Assembly: GCA_947573465.1 (NCBI GenBank)
Contig: CANPET010000001.1
Location: 1-32,325, forward strand
DNA from: an uncultured Eubacterium sp.
GTDB taxonomy: Bacteria > Bacillota > Clostridia > Lachnospirales > Lachnospiraceae
Reading direction: 5' to 3'
DNA length: 32,325 nucleotides
The position numbers and the translations under genes are program-made. The notes under the pieces are model-generated. The model made no database searches and was not told the DNA's origin. It saw nothing but the letters and a program-made list of their open reading frames with translations. Shown piece by piece: positions 17,071 through 24,288 of the stretch (within the stretch, counting starts at the first letter, position 1; each line of letters opens with the position of its first letter).

Positions 17071-19191
17071 ATGAAAAAGAACGTCTATATTTTTATGAAG
17101 AGAGTGATTAGTTTATTATTAATAATTGTAATGTTAGGTGGAATTATTAATGAGAGAAAAATTGAAATTAGTGCAAAAAACAATTATATAATGAAAGAGT
17201 ATATTATTTTTTCAAAAAATGAAAAATCGTTGAATAATGCATTAGAAACTATTGATAGGGATGTGAATCCAAATGGCGAGAAATTGTCAGATAATATGAC
17301 GGTTGCTGAACTTTCAGAAAAAGAAGCATTAGAACTAAATAGAGACAGTGATGTTATAGTTGAAGAAGATTATATTTTGGAAGCAAACAAAGTAAAACCT
17401 GGTAGTAAGTCAAAACAAGCACGGTATAAAAAACTAGAAAAAACTGACGAAGAGAGAAAAGGCACTTCAGAACTAGAATGGAATTTGCAGGCTATCAATG
17501 CAGATGATGTGGAAGTAAATAATAACGAAGAAAATAAAGTTAAAGTTGCTGTATTAGATTCGGGAGTTGATTTTATAGAAGGAGTCAATTTAGTAAAAAC
17601 AGTTAATTTTGTGGAGGATGAGGATAATATTTCTGTTTGGTATCAGGACTTAACAGGTCATGGAACAAGTATTGCCAGTGTTATTGCCGGAGATGGTCAA
17701 AATGTCGTTCAAGGAGTTAATCCAAATGTTGATTTGTATTCAGTAAAAGTATTAGATAAAAACAATAAGGCGTCAATCAGCCGTATTATTCGAGGTATTT
17801 ATTGGTGTATTGATAATGATGTTAATATTATTAATATGAGTTTTGGGACAAAATCATATTCGAAGGCATTAAAGCAGGCTGTAGAAGACGCATATAAAGC
17901 AAATATTCTTATGGTCGCAGCAGCAGGTAATAATGATAGTGATGTAGAGTATCCAGCAGCCTTTAAAGAAGTTATGGCAGTGGCAGCTACTGATACGGAC
18001 TCTGAAATAAGTGAGTTTAGTAATACAGGTGAAGAGTTAGATATTGCTGCTCCAGGTGAGAAAGTCAGAGTTTTAGGATTTTTTGGATTTAATGGAGTAA
18101 CACATGGAACAAGCATTGCTGTACCACATGTAGTCGGTGTTGCTTCATTATTATGGCAAAAGAATTTATCTAAGTCAAATGAATTTATTCGACAATTAAT
18201 TACTCATAGTTCAAAAAATATATCAAATACAAATGATTGTGGTCTTTTGGATGCGGGTTATGCATTAAAGATTTATGATGATTTTGAGAAGAGTTTTAAA
18301 GAAAAAGATTTCGAAAGCAAAGAGTATATGCAAGAGAACAGTGAACCTGTTGAAACATTTAATGAAGTTGAAGAGGATTCATCCTATGTAGAAGGAAGAT
18401 GGGCAGCAAATAGTAAAGAAAATAATCCTGGGCATAAAGAACTTGTACAAAAGGGAGCAGAGGATAATGGAATAACAGATGCGACAGCTTTGGAACTTTT
18501 AAAAGCTGGAGCAGTATATCCGGATAGGCCTGACTCGGGAATGGATGGAGGAACTACAGATAATCCGCAGTATCATGGTGGATATAAGGATGGGGTTGGT
18601 GATCCTGTTAATTATGTGGCATGTTATGAATTTGTAACAAGAATTGCATTAAAAAACGGAAATGCTTCATTAATAACAAATTATAAAACTATTTATGGAC
18701 TAGGAAAAGATAGTTACGATTGGATAAAAACTGATTTCACATCGAAAAAAGTAGGATGGAATACATGGAATACAATTTTTTCTGGTATAAAAGTAAATGG
18801 AAAAGCAGTTGCGGATACGAACAAGAACAGAAAGTACTTTACGTGGGGGGTAGCTCTTCACATATTAGGAGATACATTTGCCCATAGAACTTATAGAAAG
18901 TCAGATAAGAAGGCAATAGTTCATACAAATGCTAATAGTTCCCAAATTCTAGGTGCGGATGATCCGAATGTTGTTAGAGGAAGATGGGTAGTAGCAAAAG
19001 CAGCAATCAAGTTTAGTATAGAAAGTTTATTATTAAATGAGTATGGAGACTTTAATGAAATAGAACGTGCATTAAGAGGACAGACGGAGAAAAGTAATAG
19101 TCAATTGTTTTTAAAAAAACGTTTAGCAAGATATATGGTTAGTAATGGAGGAGCTGAAACATCCTATGTAAGAAATGCAAATATTGATTAA
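17071..19191 (+). CDS. Secreted subtilase (S8) fused to a zinc phospholipase C-like domain
   Basis: The 706-residue exoprotein has a signal peptide (about 1-35), an inhibitor-I9-like propeptide (about 40-105), a complete S8 domain with Asp163 (VLDSGVD), His197 (TGHGTS), oxyanion Asn287 (AAAGNN) and Ser348 (HGTSIAVPH), an acidic linker (about 405-440), and a C-terminal domain resembling zinc-dependent phospholipase C: Trp444, His455, YPD 483-485, His502, ALHILGDTFAH with His597, Asp601 and His605, then His618. The Glu that usually follows the last histidine is not obvious, so full zinc binding is uncertain. ATG 17071 is chosen for AGGAGG at 17057-17062. The gene sits 29 bp after agrB and is probably in the agrDB transcript. 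It could be an agr-controlled exoenzyme, or could trim the AgrD leader. Confidence 0.85.
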   Translation: MKKNVYIFMKRVISLLLIIVMLGGIINERKIEISAKNNYIMKEYIIFSKNEKSLNNALETIDRDVNPNGEKLSDNMTVAELSEKEALELNRDSDVIVEEDYILEANKVKPGSKSKQARYKKLEKTDEERKGTSELEWNLQAINADDVEVNNNEENKVKVAVLDSGVDFIEGVNLVKTVNFVEDEDNISVWYQDLTGHGTSIASVIAGDGQNVVQGVNPNVDLYSVKVLDKNNKASISRIIRGIYWCIDNDVNIINMSFGTKSYSKALKQAVEDAYKANILMVAAAGNNDSDVEYPAAFKEVMAVAATDTDSEISEFSNTGEELDIAAPGEKVRVLGFFGFNGVTHGTSIAVPHVVGVASLLWQKNLSKSNEFIRQLITHSSKNISNTNDCGLLDAGYALKIYDDFEKSFKEKDFESKEYMQENSEPVETFNEVEEDSSYVEGRWAANSKENNPGHKELVQKGAEDNGITDATALELLKAGAVYPDRPDSGMDGGTTDNPQYHGGYKDGVGDPVNYVACYEFVTRIALKNGNASLITNYKTIYGLGKDSYDWIKTDFTSKKVGWNTWNTIFSGIKVNGKAVADTNKNRKYFTWGVALHILGDTFAHRTYRKSDKKAIVHTNANSSQILGADDPNVVRGRWVVAKAAIKFSIESLLLNEYGDFNEIERALRGQTEKSNSQLFLKKRLARYMVSNGGAETSYVRNANID

Positions 19192-19230
19192 TATTAGTAT
19201 ATAAGCTATAAATATTATATTAATATAGTT

Positions 19231-19258
19231 TTGAGCAGAATAAATATAAAATTATACT
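19231..19258 (+). promoter_or_regulatory. Candidate promoter for the LRR gene
   Basis: TTGAGC (19231-19236) and TATACT (19253-19258) are separated by 16 bp in the 158-bp gap after the subtilase gene. No GC-rich terminator stem was seen in this gap, so read-through from the agr transcript remains possible. Confidence 0.4.
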
Positions 19259-19349
19259 AAAGTAAATTAATATGATATAACACGCAATAACAGTATCAAT
19301 AATTACGTTTAATTAATATACATAGCATAAGAAAGGATGGAAGAAAGTT

Positions 19350-20663
19350 ATGAAAGAAAATAGAGGTAAAACGAGAATACTGAAAAGTGTCTGTTTAGTG
19401 ATATTGTCATTATTAATAGTTATAACAGGATTGTTTACAGCGTATGTTGTTAATGCCAAAAGTGAGATAATACCAAATAATGATAAGGGGATACCAGATA
19501 AATATCTATATCAGGCAATATTATATAGTCTTGAGAAAAAAAGCGATAGTAAGTTTACGAAAGATGAGGCGGAAGGCTTATATGCTCTTGACCAAACAGT
19601 TTTTTTTGGAAAGAAGATTAAAACGCTAAAAGGAATAGAGAAGTTAACAAATTTGCATCATTTATCAATTGGAGACAATAAACTAACAAACCTTAATGGA
19701 ATTGAGAAATTAATCAATTTGAGTAGTTTAAAAATAGGTGGAAATAAATTAACAAATCTTAAGGGAGTTGAAAGTTTAACCAATTTAGAAAGTTTAAGTG
19801 TTGGAAAAGGTAAATTGAAAAATGTTAATGAGATTAAAAATTTATCGAAATTGAAAGAACTGTCTGTTAATGGAAATAAATTAGAAGATTGGACAATTGT
19901 AAGTGATTTGACGAATTTAGAAAACTTGTATATCAATGGTTGTGGCTTAACTGATAGCAGTTTGGAAAAAATTGTTGGCAAGTTGACAAAATTGACAGGT
20001 CTTGGAATTGCAGATAACAGTTTAAACAATTTAAAATTAATTAGTGGTTTGACAAAACTTGAATCGTTGGGTGCAAATAATTGTAAGTTAAAGAGTTTAT
20101 CCGGAATTGAAAATTTGACGAAATTACAAAGTTTATCCGTGTCTAATAATAGACTAACAAATTTAAATGGAATAGAGAACTTAACGAAACTACAATTTTT
20201 ATATGCAGATAAAAACAAGATAACAAGCCTTCCAAGTTTAAAGAAACTTAAAAGTTTTAACCTTGAATATTCGACTTTTGATAATAATAAAATCAGCGAA
20301 AAAGTATTTAAAAAAAATTTACCTTCCCATGTTCCAAAATGGTGGATAAATAATCAGGTTATGCTTCAGAATTTTAAAAAGAAATTAAAAGTGAATAAAG
20401 TAAAAAAAATAAAAAGTACCACGAAAAAAATTACCGGAGTAACTGAGAAGAGGGCAACAGTAGTATTAATGACATCGAAGGGAAAAAAAATAAAGAAGGT
20501 AAAAGTTAATAAAAAAGGTGCGTTTTGCTTTAAGAAACTTGATTTAAAAAAATACAAAGGAAAAAAACTTAAAATAACTGCATATTTGCTATATGATGAC
20601 CAGATTAATGGTGAGCGTAATAACATGGCTGTCAAGACTGTGAAATTTACTGTTCGAAAATGA
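19350..20663 (+). CDS. Secreted leucine-rich repeat protein with C-terminal Ig-like domain
   Basis: This 437-residue protein has an N-terminal hydrophobic segment (about 11-32) that serves as signal peptide or anchor, and then about nine 22-residue leucine-rich repeats of the internalin/SDS22 type (about 85-310), with units such as LTNLNGIEKLINL and LKSLSGIENLTKL. A lysine-rich beta-sandwich-like domain (about 345-437, ending AVKTVKFTVRK) resembles bacterial Ig-like modules. LRR exoproteins of this kind bind proteins or glycans outside the cell. There is no LPXTG sorting signal, and the basic C-terminal domain could hold it to anionic wall polymers by charge, which is inference. The start is ATG 19350 with a weak GAAAGGA site. 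Function is unknown beyond binding. Confidence 0.88.
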   Translation: MKENRGKTRILKSVCLVILSLLIVITGLFTAYVVNAKSEIIPNNDKGIPDKYLYQAILYSLEKKSDSKFTKDEAEGLYALDQTVFFGKKIKTLKGIEKLTNLHHLSIGDNKLTNLNGIEKLINLSSLKIGGNKLTNLKGVESLTNLESLSVGKGKLKNVNEIKNLSKLKELSVNGNKLEDWTIVSDLTNLENLYINGCGLTDSSLEKIVGKLTKLTGLGIADNSLNNLKLISGLTKLESLGANNCKLKSLSGIENLTKLQSLSVSNNRLTNLNGIENLTKLQFLYADKNKITSLPSLKKLKSFNLEYSTFDNNKISEKVFKKNLPSHVPKWWINNQVMLQNFKKKLKVNKVKKIKSTTKKITGVTEKRATVVLMTSKGKKIKKVKVNKKGAFCFKKLDLKKYKGKKLKITAYLLYDDQINGERNNMAVKTVKFTVRK

Positions 20664-20741
20664 AAAAATTAGCCATTTATAGTAGGAAACTTCGGAAAAC
20701 TCTAATTTTAATTTAATTGAATATATACTTTTAGCCATAAA

Positions 20742-20793
20742 AATTCTCCTTAAGTAGATTTTGGAAACTTACTTTGTCTACTTAAGGGGAATT
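20742..20793 (+). terminator. Large hairpin after the LRR gene
   Basis: A 17-bp stem with one wobble pair (20742-20758 with 20777-20793) encloses an 18-base loop 79 bp after the LRR stop. No T run follows at once, so it may be a decayed terminator or an RNA-stability element. The T run of the next feature is 20 bp further on. Confidence 0.5.
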
Positions 20794-20799
20794 ATATTA

Positions 20800-20819
20800 A
20801 AGTTGGGTCTCATTTTTTA
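20800..20819 (+). repeat. Second copy of the polymer-operon terminator right half
   Basis: These 20 bases match 13969-13988 at 18 positions, the last 14 identically (GGTCTCATTTTTTA). The matching left arm of the terminator is absent here. The two copies lie in direct orientation on either side of the agr, subtilase and LRR genes. Confidence 0.7.
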
Positions 20820-20853
20820 TAGAGTGTTTATATTTTATTATATACATATTTTA

Positions 20854-20880
20854 TTGACATACGGTTATAGATTTTATAAT
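20854..20880 (+). promoter_or_regulatory. Candidate promoter for the Ig-like exoprotein
   Basis: TTGACA (20854-20859) and TATAAT (20875-20880) are both perfect, but the spacer is only 15 bp, shorter than optimal. They lie 75 bp before the gene start. The rest of the 20664-20951 gap holds the hairpin and repeat listed separately. Confidence 0.6.
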
Positions 20881-20954
20881 ATCATAATATATCAATAGGT
20901 CGGATATGATTTTATGAAGGGTTGGTTTTGGTTTTTGATTAAGGAGGGAGTTTG

Positions 20955-22460
20955 ATGAGAAAAATAATATGTTGGACGTTAGTTTTGGTTATTATGATAA
21001 ATGTGTTAGCAGGTAACTATACGAATATTTTGGCAAAAACAAATAAAAGAGTTACTTTGAGTAAAAAGAATGTGACGTTATCTGTTGGCAAGAAGGCAGT
21101 TGTCAAATTAAAAAATGCTAACATGAAAGTTCAGTGGAGAGTTAAGAATAAAAAGATTGCCAAAGTAGTTAATAAAAAAGGAAAATATGACAATTCTATA
21201 ACGATTAGAGGAATAAAAAATGGTAGGACAACCTTAATAGCTAAATGTAAGAAAAAGTCATATAAGATTAAAATTATTGTTAAGAAAAAGACAATGCCTA
21301 AAAGTCAAAAATCTATGGTAAATACAATCACAACAAAAAAATCAGAAGAAAAGAAATCTTTTATTGTCGCAAAAGAGGCTGATTATAGTACTAAAACAAA
21401 ACTGCTAAGTATTACATATTTAGTGAAAAAAGCAAATGAAAGATTTGAACCTGCGTTTTGTCCGGGAGAAAGTGGAATACTGGAAATTAAAACAAAAGAG
21501 GGATGGGAAAGTATTCCGTTTTTAGAAGGTACTTCGTTTGCTGAATATTTAATTAGATTTTCTAAAGATGGAATTAACATTGCTAATATTAATATTGGGG
21601 AGTTGTATGGAGATTTAGTAAGTGGAAAATACCGTTATACTATAAAATTCATTGTAGACAGTGGGACAATTAATGTTCCAGTTGAGTTTGAGGTATCAAA
21701 TGAATTAAAGATGGAGACTGTTAATAATCCAGTGAAAATAAGTTCTGATGGTACATTTGTGGATATAAAAATTAAGAATACAACAGGAAAAGACTATTAT
21801 ACAGAATATGTTTTTGGAAAACTCGAAAGGCATGATGATGGTGAATGGAAGGATATAAAAGTAGATTATTTTCCAACCATAGAGATTTTGGGGCGACTTT
21901 ATTCTAACACAGAATTGGAGTTTAGGATTGGCTTAGATGGAAAGAATGGTTCTATAACGGTAGATAGTGATGAGTTGCTATCAGGTCATTATAGATATAC
22001 ACATACAGTAAAGGGGGCGGATGGACATACAGAAGATGTGTCTGCTGAATTTGATATTATAGAAGGAGATCAGACACCAGATAAAAAAGTTGATCTAAAA
22101 GAGGAATTAAAACTCGAAGTAACAAACAGTCCAATAAAATTAAGTGATGATATGCACATGAATGTGAGAATCAGCAGCGTTAAAGGAAATCATTTTATAA
22201 CGTGTTATGCATTTGGTAAGTTAGAGATATTAAAAGAGGATGGATGGCATTCAGTAGACATTAAAAATGGGTTTGAGATAGATGGACTTGGAAATATTAG
22301 TGAGAACAATCCGTTTGAATTTACTATTGGTCTTAACGTGGAGAGAGGACAATGCTATATCCATATAGATAATCTTGTAGCAGGCCATTACAGATATTAT
22401 CATTTAGCAGAAATGGGTAGTAACGTATATTTAAGTGATGAGTTTGATATTGTAGAATAG
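20955..22460 (+). CDS. Secreted Ig-like repeat protein
   Basis: The 501-residue exoprotein has a signal peptide (about 1-28) and a lysine-rich BIG_2-like domain (about 31-112, TLSVGKKAVVKLKNAN and GIKNGRTTLIAKC). Three homologous beta-sandwich units follow at about 135-247, 251-370 and 385-501. Each unit ends in a shared motif: LVSGKYRY, LLSGHYRY, LVAGHYRY. The units look like Ig-like domains of the kind found in Lachnospiraceae surface proteins. No catalytic motif or LPXTG anchor was seen. The start is ATG 20955 with AAGGAGG at 20941-20947; the preceding TTG is too close to that site. With the LRR protein it forms a pair of secreted basic-domain proteins next to agr. Function unknown. Confidence 0.85.
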   Translation: MRKIICWTLVLVIMINVLAGNYTNILAKTNKRVTLSKKNVTLSVGKKAVVKLKNANMKVQWRVKNKKIAKVVNKKGKYDNSITIRGIKNGRTTLIAKCKKKSYKIKIIVKKKTMPKSQKSMVNTITTKKSEEKKSFIVAKEADYSTKTKLLSITYLVKKANERFEPAFCPGESGILEIKTKEGWESIPFLEGTSFAEYLIRFSKDGINIANINIGELYGDLVSGKYRYTIKFIVDSGTINVPVEFEVSNELKMETVNNPVKISSDGTFVDIKIKNTTGKDYYTEYVFGKLERHDDGEWKDIKVDYFPTIEILGRLYSNTELEFRIGLDGKNGSITVDSDELLSGHYRYTHTVKGADGHTEDVSAEFDIIEGDQTPDKKVDLKEELKLEVTNSPIKLSDDMHMNVRISSVKGNHFITCYAFGKLEILKEDGWHSVDIKNGFEIDGLGNISENNPFEFTIGLNVERGQCYIHIDNLVAGHYRYYHLAEMGSNVYLSDEFDIVE

Positions 22461-22473
22461 ATATATTTAGTTT

Positions 22474-22508
22474 AAAAAGATGAGGCAGGTAATTTGCCTC
22501 ATCTTTTT
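22474..22508. terminator. Bidirectional terminator between convergent genes
   Basis: A perfect 14-bp stem (22474-22487 with 22495-22508) has a 7-base loop, an A run on the left and a T run on the right. It serves the Ig-like gene on the plus strand and the gene ending at 22524 on the minus strand. Confidence 0.92.
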
Positions 22509-22523
22509 AATTGTTTATTATTC

Positions 22524-24203
22524 TTATAGTAAAAATTGCGATGAACTGTTTAGATTATTTGCAAATGCCGCCCAGTATTCTGTAATATCGCCTTCTACAC
22601 GTACCTCGTCGAAAGTTGCATTTCCAAAAGCACGGACAGCTTCACGGTCATAAAAGCGTTTTGTTTCTTTTGCCACAAAGGGAAGTGCATACCATACAAG
22701 AACACGTACATTTTTTGGAAGAGTATTAAAACATTCTTTCGTCTTTTCGTCATGAAAAGCAGTAACAAGTACAGTCACATCAGTGGTGTTATAGTTGTAA
22801 CGTTCAAGGCTTGCTGTGAATGAATCCCAGAAAGATTCATCCTTTTGCCTGGAATTGACACAAATTAAAATCTTTTTCTTTTTATTTCCAAAACCATCGA
22901 TAATATTATGCGTTTTCGTTGGAAGATAAGTATAATCTTTGAAAACAATATTTACGAGACGTTTGGTTGATAGTCCGTCATCATTGTAAATACACCATGA
23001 AGCCATTTCCTGCCACAGTGGCTCGTAGAATTCTAAGTATTCATCCCTGTTTTTGCAAATCGCATCAAGTGAAGATGCCACTTCATTCAGGCTGGAAGAT
23101 ACCAGTCCCGGCAATGTGTCCGTTGGTACGTATAGTCCCCGTCCACTTTCATATTCTTTTAAATCAGGAACATAAAAAATTATCGGTCTTTTAGTAATTA
23201 AAAAATCAAAGAAGATACTGGAATAATCTGAAATAAGAATATCTACCACAGATAAAAGTTCGTTGGTATCAATGGTAAACGGAATTAAAATGTCTTTTAG
23301 TTCCGGGTCATCAGCTAAAATTTTATATAAGAAGTAATGTACTCTTAAATAAATGCGGTATTCTGTCTGATCGATATTGTCAGAAAACTTCTTGATTGTT
23401 TCTTTAAATTCTGTTACATCATATTCCAGTTGATTATATAGCGTACCTTTCCAGGTTGGTGCATACAAAATTATTTTCTTGTCTGTTTTAAGTCCTGCAT
23501 TACGCAGCTTGGTATAAACTTTTTCTATATCAGCGTTTATGAGTAAGTCACTGCGGGGATGTCCGGTTTCTAATATTTTTCCCTGAAACAAACCATCCAG
23601 TTTATAGGAGTTTCGGTACATTACCTCTGTCATAAATTTATTAGCGGAAACGATATAGTCTGCAGCAAGAAAGTTTCTCGCAGGTCCACGAGCGTTTTCA
23701 ACACGCTCTACCATGTGGTCGTATCCCATATATTTGGTTGGAACACCGTGCCAAGTGTTAATGTAGACCTGTTCAGGTCTCTTGGTAAAGAAATACCCAA
23801 AGGTTGAGTTAGAAACAAGATATTTGCTTGAGGCTAGATATCTGTAATATTCTTCTGATTCCCGCCGGACAAATTTTACGTTTGGTAAGTCTGCAAATTC
23901 CTGAAGATTATCTTTTGCCATATCCATGTCTGCAATGGACCAGATATGTGTAAAGTTTTCAAAAGAAGTATCTTCTAAAAGCTGTAGAAAAATTGCACGG
24001 GGATTGTCTAGAATCCCCAGACCGGAGAATGCCTCATAAAATACATAATTCTTTTGAATGGGAATGGCAAGATAAGAATAATATTGCTTTTTCCCAATAT
24101 CTTTTTCGGGCATTTTAAAATTCTGTATAATTTTTTTTGCATTTCTTTTTAATGTATATTTGAAACCGTTTTTTACATTTGCAGTATATTCACCTGTCTG
24201 CAT
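22524..24203 (-). CDS. CDP-glycerol glycerophosphotransferase family protein with a C-terminal GT4 remnant
   Basis: The 559-residue protein has a TagF-type domain over about residues 45-430 with NTWHGVPTKYMG (WHGVP 151-155), GHPRSDLLI, LYAPTWKG, RVHYFLYKIL and LISDYSSIFFDFLITKRP. A segment from about 442 starts KKKKILICVNS and contains YDREAVRAFGNATFDEV near 518-534, which parallels YDREFVRCFGDSHFDTV in the GT4 part of the upstream neighbour. It stops before any donor-binding half, so this looks like a truncated or reduced GT4 domain. AGGAGGC precedes the ATG at 24203. It lies 85 bp after the 819-residue gene on the same strand and ends at a strong terminator. The TagF half is probably active. 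The C-terminal tail may be only a binding module. Confidence 0.88.
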   Translation of the reverse strand: MQTGEYTANVKNGFKYTLKRNAKKIIQNFKMPEKDIGKKQYYSYLAIPIQKNYVFYEAFSGLGILDNPRAIFLQLLEDTSFENFTHIWSIADMDMAKDNLQEFADLPNVKFVRRESEEYYRYLASSKYLVSNSTFGYFFTKRPEQVYINTWHGVPTKYMGYDHMVERVENARGPARNFLAADYIVSANKFMTEVMYRNSYKLDGLFQGKILETGHPRSDLLINADIEKVYTKLRNAGLKTDKKIILYAPTWKGTLYNQLEYDVTEFKETIKKFSDNIDQTEYRIYLRVHYFLYKILADDPELKDILIPFTIDTNELLSVVDILISDYSSIFFDFLITKRPIIFYVPDLKEYESGRGLYVPTDTLPGLVSSSLNEVASSLDAICKNRDEYLEFYEPLWQEMASWCIYNDDGLSTKRLVNIVFKDYTYLPTKTHNIIDGFGNKKKKILICVNSRQKDESFWDSFTASLERYNYNTTDVTVLVTAFHDEKTKECFNTLPKNVRVLVWYALPFVAKETKRFYDREAVRAFGNATFDEVRVEGDITEYWAAFANNLNSSSQFLL

Positions 24204-24288
24204 ATCTGCCTCCTGATGTTTGTAATAAAAATATTGTTATAATTGTTCCACAAATAACGTAAAACAGAAACTCTGTTAATAAGAGTCT

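Noticed and set aside
19658..20218. 186-residue open frame on the minus strand opposite the LRR gene
   Set aside because: It is the antisense shadow of the repeated LRR codons; it has no ribosome site and shows low-complexity repeats that mirror the LRR period.
19630..20240. Regular 66-bp periodicity resembling a repeat array
   Set aside because: It follows the 22-residue LRR unit in a coding frame; there is no constant direct repeat with unique spacers, so it is not a CRISPR.
14025..22460. Complete prophage or integrative element
   Set aside because: No integrase, transposase, relaxase or phage structural gene is visible; only a short imperfect flanking repeat supports insertion.
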